From: DATHWB01 sp035460965
GTDB lineage: Bacteria; Actinomycetota; Acidimicrobiia; Spongiisociales; ZC4RG35
Assembly (NCBI GenBank): GCA_035460965.1
Contig: DATHWB010000025.1
Coordinates: 1-5,778 of the forward strand
Reading direction: 5' to 3'
Length of the DNA: 5,778 nt
Part shown: piece after piece, positions 1 to 4,778 of the stretch
How positions within the stretch are numbered: position 1 is the stretch's first letter
How the letters are laid out: every line of letters begins with the position of its first letter
The notes under the pieces: generated by a model
Told to the model about the DNA's origin: nothing
Seen by the model: the letters and a program-made list of their open reading frames with translations, nothing else
Database searches by the model: none
Program-made: the position numbers and the translations under genes

Positions 1-19
1 ACAGCGCACCCCTCACGAG

Positions 20-589
20 GTGGGTCCACCGGACACACCGAAGATCCGGTGCGCCGCCTCATCGGACGACCTGCCCGCCGGACGACTGCTGCTGGTGGTG
101 GGTCACCGCCCACCGGAGCTCGGCGGTTATGGCGACACCGACACCAGCCGTTCGATTCGAAGCCGTCTGGTCGACATACTCGCCGCCAAGAGGTCCCTCC
201 ACCCCGATCTCCACGTGCTCACGGCCATGAACCTCGGGGTCGAGACGTTGGCGGCGCAGGCCGCCGACGAGGTGGCGGTGCCGTTCGTGCCCGTCCTGGC
301 GTATCCCGACTTCGAGGCGGTGTGGACACCGGATTCCCAGGAGACGTTCCGGAGGCTGGCCGCCAACGCGGAGCGGGTGATCACCCTGCAGAAGAAGAAG
401 CCCGAAAGCCGGCAACAGGCGGGGGCCGCCGCCGCCCGCCGCGACGCCTGGCTCCTCCGCCGTGCTCACGAGGCGGTTGCCGTCTGGGACGGCTCGGACG
501 GTCCCCTGGCCCGACAGATCCGTTCACTCGTCGACGAACTCGGCGAGGAACAGGTCTGGACCATCGACCCATCCGAATTGGCGATCTGA
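20..589 (+). CDS. SLOG-superfamily (DUF1273/YpsA-like) Rossmannoid protein
   Basis: A 189-residue soluble protein that I place in the SLOG/DUF1273 group by pattern. A hydrophobic first strand runs into GHRPPELGGYG (residues 28-38). A second glycine-containing nucleotide-site segment, NLGVETLAAQAA, lies at 71-82. A VP-VLAYP-W stretch follows (88-102), then F110 and the AERV strand (117-120), an R141/W144 helix, and VAVWDGSDGP (153-162). These match, in order, the family's GHRP, G-A-x-G-x-D/E, aromatic, and 'x-VAVYDG-x-x-G' blocks. SLOG proteins are thought to bind nucleotides or nucleotide-derived ligands; B. subtilis YpsA has been linked to cell division. No function can be assigned here. The GTG at 20 has no clear Shine-Dalgarno sequence and the frame stays open to base 2, so the real start may lie left of the window. 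It must lie before residue 28. The next gene is 50 bases downstream on the same strand, so the two may be co-transcribed. Confidence 0.7.
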   Translation: MGPPDTPKIRCAASSDDLPAGRLLLVVGHRPPELGGYGDTDTSRSIRSRLVDILAAKRSLHPDLHVLTAMNLGVETLAAQAADEVAVPFVPVLAYPDFEAVWTPDSQETFRRLAANAERVITLQKKKPESRQQAGAAAARRDAWLLRRAHEAVAVWDGSDGPLARQIRSLVDELGEEQVWTIDPSELAI

Positions 590-609
590 TCGGTGTCACC
601 CGATCGGCG

Positions 610-635
610 CTTCCGACACGTCGGTAGGTCGGAGG
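610..635 (+). promoter_or_regulatory. Hairpin covering the Shine-Dalgarno of the membrane protein gene
   Basis: The ribosome binding site GGAGG (631-635) sits 4 bases before the ATG at 640. Bases 610-617 (CTTCCGAC) can pair with 628-635 (GTCGGAGG) as an 8-bp stem with one G-U pair and a 10-base loop, hiding the whole Shine-Dalgarno. A short competing stem, CCGA (613-616) with TCGG (621-624), would free it. The SD itself is clear. A regulatory role for the folding is inference. Confidence 0.35.
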
Positions 636-639
636 ATCG

Positions 640-1194
640 ATGCCACAGACACTCACCACCCGGACCTTCGTCCAGAGCCCCCTCGCCATCCGTCGCCCCG
701 TCCTCGCCGGGGCGGTCGCCGGCGCAGTGTGGGGCGTCCTCATGCGAATGTGGATGCGTTACATCTCCCCATCGCCGGAGTTCTCGTGGTCCGGAACCCT
801 CTTCATCCTGGGTGCATCGACGATCGTCGGGGCGATCCTCGGACTCGCATGGCGGCGTCGGTCCGTCGGAGGGGCGGGCTGGTGGCGGCTGAGTCTCGCC
901 TCCCTCCTGCTGCTCGGGGCAGGAGGGGCCGTGATGTGGCCATCCGTCGTCCTCGGCGCCCTGGCATTCGGTCGGCCGAGACCGTCCTGGATGCGGGTGG
1001 TGCTGGGTACGGCCGCCGCCGCGGCTCAGATCCCCGTCATCGGATCGATAGCCGACAACTGGCGGTTCGGGATCGGAGATGTGGTGTTGGCGACGGCCTG
1101 GTACGCCCCGATGCTGGTCTTCGAGGCGTGGGCGTTCTCCGTCATCTTCGCCCCTTCCGACGCCCGTGTCCCAACAGGATCAGGAACACCCTGA
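640..1194 (+). CDS. Polytopic membrane protein of unknown function, probably frame-broken at its C terminus
   Basis: I do not recognise the family. The 184-residue product has about five hydrophobic segments, near residues 21-39, 51-71, 83-110, 119-137 and 147-170. Basic clusters at R18-R19 and R72-R74 flank the first two. Trp is frequent in the loops and there is no cleavable signal peptide. The ATG at 640 is supported by GGAGG at 631-635. The annotated end looks wrong: after Val177 the codons switch to A-ending triplets (cca aca gga tca gga aca), unlike the rest of the gene. The frame beginning at 1170 continues with G/C-ending codons and encodes another hydrophobic helix that stops at 1259. 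The intact protein would then have 206 residues and six membrane segments. It follows the SLOG-like gene by 50 bases. No enzymatic or transport motif is visible. Confidence 0.65.
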   Translation: MPQTLTTRTFVQSPLAIRRPVLAGAVAGAVWGVLMRMWMRYISPSPEFSWSGTLFILGASTIVGAILGLAWRRRSVGGAGWWRLSLASLLLLGAGGAVMWPSVVLGALAFGRPRPSWMRVVLGTAAAAAQIPVIGSIADNWRFGIGDVVLATAWYAPMLVFEAWAFSVIFAPSDARVPTGSGTP

Positions 1195-1259
1195 TCGTCG
1201 CGGCGCTGGCTGCAATCGCACTCCTCGCCGTGGTGGTGACGGGGATCGGCCCGGCCTGA
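1170..1259 (+). other. Probable displaced C-terminal helix of the upstream membrane protein (-1 frame)
   Basis: Read from 1170 this stretch gives P-N-R-I-R-N-T, then a hydrophobic run of about 20 residues (LIVAALAAIALLAVVVTGIG), P-A, and a TGA at 1257-1259. Of 29 sense codons, 26 end in G or C, the pattern of a real coding frame here. No ATG, GTG or TTG start exists in this frame between 1170 and 1259; the first candidate is a CTG at 1191. An independent gene is therefore unlikely. One additional C in the CCC run at 1170-1172 would join it to the preceding gene. It could be an assembly error, a true mutation, or less likely a programmed -1 shift. The local heptamer C-CCA-ACA is not a canonical slippery site. 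Confidence 0.6.
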
Positions 1260-1269
1260 CCCCGCCCGT

Positions 1270-1275
1270 TAGCCT
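1270..1275 (+). promoter_or_regulatory. Possible -10 element (TAGCCT) before the SDR gene
   Basis: TAGCCT fits the actinobacterial TANNNT -10 pattern and lies in the short gap before the SDR gene. No recognisable -35 hexamer is found 16-18 bases upstream, where the sequence is GC-only and overlaps the displaced coding stretch. Weak support. Confidence 0.2.
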
Positions 1276-1278
1276 CCG

Positions 1279-1299
1279 GCCGTCGAGGAGGAAGACGGC
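1279..1299 (+). promoter_or_regulatory. Shine-Dalgarno presented in a hairpin loop before the SDR start
   Basis: GCCGTC (1279-1284) and GACGGC (1294-1299) are perfect inverted repeats. The 9-base loop between them (GAGGAGGAA, 1285-1293) is exactly the ribosome binding site, and the ATG follows at 1300. CCTCC at 1273-1277 could instead pair with GGAGG at 1287-1291, which would hide the site. The two folds exclude each other. The SD, with 8 bases from GGAGG to ATG, firmly supports the chosen start. The folding is only a sequence-level possibility. Confidence 0.45.
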
Positions 1300-2067
1300 A
1301 TGCGGGGTCTCGATGGGCGAGTGGTGGTCCTGACCGGTGGCGGTGGTGGGATCGGGGCGGAGACCGCACTGCGGTTCGCCGACGAGGGAGCCCGCGTGGC
1401 GGTACTGGACCTGTCCCCCGGAGCCGCCGCCGAGGTGGCCGAGCGCATCACTCGGCGGGGCGGTGTCGGCAGGGCATACCCCTGCGACATCACGGATGGG
1501 ACACAGGTGGAACGGACCGTGGCGACGGTCGTCGAGGATCTGGGACCGGTCGACGTCCTCGTCAACAACGCCGGGTGGGACGTGTTCCGGCCTTTCCTCC
1601 AGACCGGTCCGGACGACTGGCGGCGCCTCGTGGACGTGAATCTGATGGGCCCCCTCATCATGCATCGGGCGGTACTGCCCGCCATGGTCGAGCGCGGTCG
1701 CGGCCGCGTCGTGACGATCGCCTCCGACGCCGCCAGGGTGGGATCGTCCGGAGAGGCTGTCTACGCCGCCTGCAAGGCCGGGATGCTCGGACTCTCGAAG
1801 ACGCTGGCACGCGAACACGCCCGTGACGGGATCACGTTCAACGTCGTGTGTCCAGGACCGACCGAGACAGCCCTGCTGGACGGGGTCACGGCGGCCGCAT
1901 CGGACCCGGACAAGCTCCGAGAGGCATTTCGCAGAGCCATCCCGATGGGCCGACTCGGCCAGCCGACCGATCTGCCGGGGGCGATCTGCTTCTTCGCCAG
2001 CGACGATGCAGAGTTCATCACCGGCCAGGTGTTGAGCGTGTCCGGCGGCCTGACGATGGTGGGTTGA
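1300..2067 (+). CDS. badH: BadH-like short-chain dehydrogenase (2-hydroxycyclohexanecarboxyl-CoA dehydrogenase)
   Basis: A full-length classical SDR of 255 residues. The cofactor motif TGGGGGIG is at 12-19. Asp37 at the end of strand 2 favours NAD(H) over NADP(H). CDITD is at 62-66, NNAG at 89-92 and Asn114 in helix 4. The catalytic Ser142, Tyr155 and Lys159 are all present, and PGPTET follows at 185-190. Several stretches match, from memory, Rhodopseudomonas palustris BadH rather than generic FabG-type reductases: NNAGWDVFRPF, ASDAARVGSSGEAVYAACK, REHARDGITFNVVCPGP and the C-terminal ITGQVLSVSGGLTM. BadH oxidises 2-hydroxycyclohexane-1-carboxyl-CoA to the 2-keto form before ring opening by BadI. 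The ATG at 1300 has a strong SD (GAGGAGG, 1285-1291). No BadI, BadK or CoA ligase gene is in the window, so pathway membership is inferred. Related SDRs acting on other alicyclic or beta-hydroxyacyl-CoA substrates remain possible. Confidence 0.8.
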   Translation: MRGLDGRVVVLTGGGGGIGAETALRFADEGARVAVLDLSPGAAAEVAERITRRGGVGRAYPCDITDGTQVERTVATVVEDLGPVDVLVNNAGWDVFRPFLQTGPDDWRRLVDVNLMGPLIMHRAVLPAMVERGRGRVVTIASDAARVGSSGEAVYAACKAGMLGLSKTLAREHARDGITFNVVCPGPTETALLDGVTAAASDPDKLREAFRRAIPMGRLGQPTDLPGAICFFASDDAEFITGQVLSVSGGLTMVG

Positions 2068-2073
2068 TCGGTC

Positions 2074-2097
2074 GGTCAGGTTCGCTTGAGACTGACC
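2074..2097. terminator. Weak inverted repeat at the convergent gene ends
   Basis: GGTCAG (2074-2079) and CTGACC (2092-2097) form a 6-bp stem with a 12-base loop. It begins 7 bases after the SDR stop and overlaps the last codons of the opposing ATPase gene. Neither strand has a following T-run, so it is not a canonical intrinsic terminator. It is the only hairpin noticed in the 8-base gap region. Confidence 0.2.
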
Positions 2098-2855
2098 ATC
2101 CGGGCGGACTCCACGAGCGCAGCCGTGTAGGGATCGGACGGATTGGCGAGGACGTCGGTCATGAGACCCGCCTCGACGATGCGGCCGTCCTTCATGACGA
2201 TCACCTGTTCGCAGATACGGCTGATCACCGCCAGGTCGTGGGAGACCATCACCAGCGTCAGACCGAGTTCCGCCCGCAGGTCCATGAGCAGGTTCAACAC
2301 CTGTGCCTGCACCGAGACGTCGAGTGCGCTGGTCGGCTCGTCCGCGTAGAGAACCTCCGGTCCGACGGAGAGTGCCCGAGCGACGCCGATCCTCTGCAAC
2401 TGACCTCCGGACAGCTGATGGGGAAAGCGGGGCAGCAACTCATCGGTCAACCCCACCCGCTCCAGCCACTCCGTCATCTCGGCATCGGACGGGGCACGGC
2501 GCTCGATGGCGCGCACCGGCTGGCTCAGGGATCGGCGGATGCTCATCCGCGGGTCGAGGGAACGACGGGGGCTCTGGAACACGATCTGGTTGCGGCGCCG
2601 GAGCTCGCGAGGATCGTCCTCCAGCCACTCCTTCAGCTCCCGCCCGTCGAACCTCACCTCACCCTGCTGGTGGACCAACAGCCCGCACAGGATGCGCACC
2701 AGCGTCGACTTGCCCGATCCCGACTCGCCCACCACTCCCACCGACGAGGCGGCGTCGATCGACAGGTTCAGGTTCTCCAGCGTCCATGGCAAAGCACCGC
2801 GACCACGCACGCTGGGATATCGGAAGTGGAGCCCGCTGACTTCAACGAGTGACAT
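2076..2855 (-). CDS. Opp/Dpp-type ABC importer ATP-binding protein, second ATPase (DppF/OppF/NikE-like)
   Basis: A 259-residue nucleotide-binding subunit that energises peptide-type uptake at the inner face of the membrane. All ATPase motifs are present: Walker A GESGSGKS (43-50), Q-loop Gln94, signature LSGGQ (148-152), Walker B LYADEP with catalytic Glu173 (169-174), D-loop SALD (176-179) and H-loop His206. The family ending DPYTAALVES (241-250) follows. It stops soon after, so it lacks the C-terminal oligopeptide/dipeptide domain seen in its partner; this length resembles NikE more than OppF. The start is the ATG at 2855, where AGGAGG at 2869-2864 is 8 bases away. The frame remains open for 32 more codons upstream, but those residues are Arg/Ser-rich and unlike the family. 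It overlaps the preceding ATPase gene by 14 bases, suggesting coupled translation. The substrate is unknown. Confidence 0.96.
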   Translation of the reverse strand: MSLVEVSGLHFRYPSVRGRGALPWTLENLNLSIDAASSVGVVGESGSGKSTLVRILCGLLVHQQGEVRFDGRELKEWLEDDPRELRRRNQIVFQSPRRSLDPRMSIRRSLSQPVRAIERRAPSDAEMTEWLERVGLTDELLPRFPHQLSGGQLQRIGVARALSVGPEVLYADEPTSALDVSVQAQVLNLLMDLRAELGLTLVMVSHDLAVISRICEQVIVMKDGRIVEAGLMTDVLANPSDPYTAALVESARMVSLKRT

Positions 2856-3840
2856 CCGCCACCCCTCCTCGTTCCGTGGCACCCTGCGTCGGGTTCCAGC
2901 ACTTGAAGATGTGCTCCTGTGACGCCATCGAGATCCCGGGCGGATCGGCACATGCGTCGATCTCGGAGGTACAGCGGCCCCGGAACCGGCACCCGGACGG
3001 GAACTTGCCGAGTGCGGGCACGGATCCCCGGATCACGTCGAGCCTCTGGTTCACGACCTCCCCGAGCCGCTCGTTCTCGGCGATGCCCGGGTTGGCGTCC
3101 ACCAGAGCCTGGGTGTAGCGGTGACGTGGGTCACCGATGACGTCGGCGGTAGGACCGAGCTCCACGAGATGACCGCCGTAGACCACGGCGATGCGCTCGC
3201 TGATGGTCTGGATGACCCCCAGATCGTGGCTGACGAAGAGGAGACCCATGTTGCGGGACACGCTCAGGTCCCGCAACAGGGACAGGATCCCGTTCTGCAC
3301 CGTCACATCCAATGCCGTCGTGGGTTCGTCGGCGATGAGCAGGGTGGGATCGCAGGCGATGGCGATGGCGATCAGCACACGTTGCTGCTGGCCCCCGGAC
3401 AACTGGTGCGGGTAGCGGCGCAGGAGGCTCTCGGCGTCGGGCAGACGGACCTGGGTGAGGAGATCGACCACCCTCCGGCGCACCTCGTCCTTCGAGAGAT
3501 CCATGTGGAGCTTGACCGCCTCCGCCACCTGGCGACCGATGCGCATCATGGGGTTGAGTGCCTTCGCCGGGTCCTGGAAGACCACGCCGATCTCGCGGCC
3601 CCGCACCTCGGCCATCTGTCCGTCGGTCAAGCCGACCAATTCCCTGCCCTCGAACCGGATGGAGCCCCGGACCACGGCGTCGTTGGGAAGGAGGCCGACG
3701 ATGCTCATCGCGGTCATCGTCTTGCCCGATCCCGACTCGCCCACGATGCCGAGGCGCGTTCCCGCCTCGACCGCCAGGTGCTCGATGTCGACGATGGTGT
3801 GACGTCCGATCGTGACGGTGAGATCGCGTATCTCGAGCAT
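2842..3840 (-). CDS. Opp/Dpp-type ABC importer ATP-binding protein with C-terminal four-Cys domain (DppD/OppD-like)
   Basis: The first ATPase of the importer, 332 residues from the ATG at 3840. Walker A GESGSGKT is at 34-41, Q-loop Gln89, signature LSGGQ at 147-151, Walker B LLIADEP with Glu172 at 167-173, D-loop TALD at 175-178 and H-loop His205. Both ATPases are therefore catalytically complete. The C terminus carries the oligopeptide/dipeptide (oligo_HPY) domain with RGSVPALGKFPSGC and cysteines 284, 290, 297 and 314. This four-Cys set is reported to hold a 4Fe-4S cluster in OppD of Mycobacterium tuberculosis. An in-frame GTG at 3843 is an alternative start, adding one residue. The permease C stop (TGA, 3842-3840) overlaps either start, and no good SD is visible, so translation is probably coupled to the permease. 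A 10-bp hairpin covers the GTG. Confidence 0.97.
   Translation of the reverse strand: MLEIRDLTVTIGRHTIVDIEHLAVEAGTRLGIVGESGSGKTMTAMSIVGLLPNDAVVRGSIRFEGRELVGLTDGQMAEVRGREIGVVFQDPAKALNPMMRIGRQVAEAVKLHMDLSKDEVRRRVVDLLTQVRLPDAESLLRRYPHQLSGGQQQRVLIAIAIACDPTLLIADEPTTALDVTVQNGILSLLRDLSVSRNMGLLFVSHDLGVIQTISERIAVVYGGHLVELGPTADVIGDPRHRYTQALVDANPGIAENERLGEVVNQRLDVIRGSVPALGKFPSGCRFRGRCTSEIDACADPPGISMASQEHIFKCWNPTQGATERGGVADVTR
2864..2869 (-). promoter_or_regulatory. Shine-Dalgarno fixing the second ATPase start
   Basis: On the minus strand AGGAGG runs from 2869 to 2864, 8 bases before the ATG at 2855. It lies inside the end of the preceding ATPase gene. It rules out the longer open frame that reaches 2951. 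Confidence 0.8.
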
Positions 3841-4778
3841 CACAGCAGTCCGGACCGGGTCGACTGCTGTGGGTCGAGGATGGATCGCAGCCCGTCACCC
3901 AGGAGATTGAACCCGAGCACGGTGAGCACGATCGCCACACCCGGGAAGAACATCAGGAACGGCGCCGCCTCCAGGAGCGGCTGCGACTCCTGCAGCAACC
4001 GCCCCCACGAGGGGGTGGGCGGTTGCGCCCCGACACCGAGGAACGCCAACGCCGCCTCGATCAGGATGGCGGCGGCGAACATCACCGATCCGAGCACGAT
4101 GAGCAGGGGGCCGATGTTCGGGGTGACGTGGTTGAGCAGGACGTACCACTTGCTTCGCCCGTACGCGAACGCCGCCTCCACGTAGTCGAGGGCGAGTATC
4201 TGCCTGGCCGGACCGATCGTCACCCGGGCAGCGATCGGGATGAACCACACGATGATGGCGATGATGGCGGCCTGGTTCCCTGGGCCGGTGGAGGTGGCGA
4301 GGACCAGCGCGATGAGGATGCCCGGCAGGGCCACACCGACGTCGATCACCCGCGAGAGCACGTTGCGCCACTGCGGGCCCGCCCCGGCGGTCAACAGACC
4401 CAGCAGGCCCCCGACCACGATCGCCACCGATGTCGAGAGCAGGCTGACGTAGAGCGAGTTGCGTGCTCCCACCATCAGTTGGCTGACGACGTCGCGCCCG
4501 AACTTGTCGGTGCCGAACAGGTAGCCGGGGCTCCCAGGAGGGAGCAGCCGATCGGCGACCACGATCTTTGCCGGGTCGTGGGGCGTCCACAAGAACGAGA
4601 GGAACGCCACGAACAGGAACGCTCCCACGAGGAACGACCCGATGAAGAGCGGCAGCGGCAACCGGCGCATCCGACGCCAGAAGCCGGGGCGGCCGTTGCC
4701 TGGATCGGGATCGATCACGGCGGTCGTGCCCGAGAACTCCGGCCCCGCGCCCTGCACGTCGTCACGCAATTGCCTCAC
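3840..4778 (-). CDS. Opp/Dpp-type ABC importer permease, second subunit (DppC/OppC-like)
   Basis: An integral membrane channel subunit of 312 residues. A hydrophilic N-terminal tail (1-42) precedes the first membrane helix (about 43-64). The DppC-type periplasmic-side motif FGTDKFGRDVVSQLMVGAR spans 88-106. Five more helices lie near 108-131, 145-162, 168-186, 223-248 and 278-296. The coupling (EAA) loop is at 201-220 (E201 A A ... G207 ... P220), where the ATPases dock. QPPTPSWGRLL (252-262) and LLGDGLRSILDP (292-303) are typical of the family. The GTG at 4778 overlaps permease B by 17 bases. A G-rich run just upstream is only about 2 bases from this GTG, so an in-frame TTG at 4769, 8 bases from the G-run, is a plausible alternative start. 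The final residues after LDP, QQSTRSGLL, are not family-conserved and encode half of the junction hairpin. Confidence 0.96.
   Translation of the reverse strand: MRQLRDDVQGAGPEFSGTTAVIDPDPGNGRPGFWRRMRRLPLPLFIGSFLVGAFLFVAFLSFLWTPHDPAKIVVADRLLPPGSPGYLFGTDKFGRDVVSQLMVGARNSLYVSLLSTSVAIVVGGLLGLLTAGAGPQWRNVLSRVIDVGVALPGILIALVLATSTGPGNQAAIIAIIVWFIPIAARVTIGPARQILALDYVEAAFAYGRSKWYVLLNHVTPNIGPLLIVLGSVMFAAAILIEAALAFLGVGAQPPTPSWGRLLQESQPLLEAAPFLMFFPGVAIVLTVLGFNLLGDGLRSILDPQQSTRSGLL
3841..3871 (-). promoter_or_regulatory. Perfect 10-bp hairpin at the permease C/ATPase D junction
   Basis: GACTGCTGTG (3862-3871) and CACAGCAGTC (3841-3850) are exact reverse complements separated by 11 bases. In the minus-strand mRNA the stem is built from the last permease C codons. 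Its final three bases are the GTG at 3843-3841, and the alternative ATG (3840-3838) lies directly after the stem. The stem is seen directly. Its role is inferred: keeping ATPase D translation dependent on a ribosome finishing permease C, or marking an mRNA processing point. No U-run follows, so it is not a standard terminator. Confidence 0.6.
3995..4026 (-). other. Strong hairpin within the permease C coding sequence
   Basis: GCAACCGCCC and GGGCGGTTGC are perfect 10-base inverted repeats at 3995-4004 and 4017-4026. An alternative bulged form adds CCCCC (4002-4006) with GGGGG (4011-4015) around a 4-base loop. The region encodes the conserved AQPPTPSWGRLL segment, so protein constraint explains part of it. 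Confidence 0.5.

Noticed and set aside
462..1169. Upstream part of the frame that ends at 1259, as a 265-codon gene
   Set aside because: Before 1170 the translation is Arg/Pro-rich noise overlapping two better genes. Only the last 29 codons look like real coding sequence.
2460..2631. 13-base direct repeat at 2460-2472 and 2619-2631
   Set aside because: Both copies encode the residues EWLE within one gene, so this is chance similarity of helical segments.
1848..2852. Plus-strand open frame overlapping the SDR end and the opposite ATPase
   Set aside because: It runs out of frame through the SDR and antisense to a complete ABC ATPase. It has no SD and no recognisable domain.
2844..2873. 6-bp inverted repeat (2844-2849 with 2868-2873) around the second ATPase start
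   Set aside because: The stem is short with an 18-base loop, readily found by chance in GC-rich coding sequence.
2856..2951. N-terminal extension of the second ATPase to 2951
   Set aside because: The residues are Arg/Ser-rich and unlike the family, and the strong SD at 2869-2864 supports the ATG at 2855.
2709..3744. 24-base identical segment shared by the two ATPase genes (2709-2732 and 3721-3744)
   Set aside because: It encodes the conserved Walker A region with the same codon choices. This is expected for paralogous ATPases and is not a mobile or recombinogenic repeat.
4766..4773. GCAATTGC palindrome at the permease B/C overlap
   Set aside because: It has no loop for an RNA hairpin and is too short to argue for an operator.
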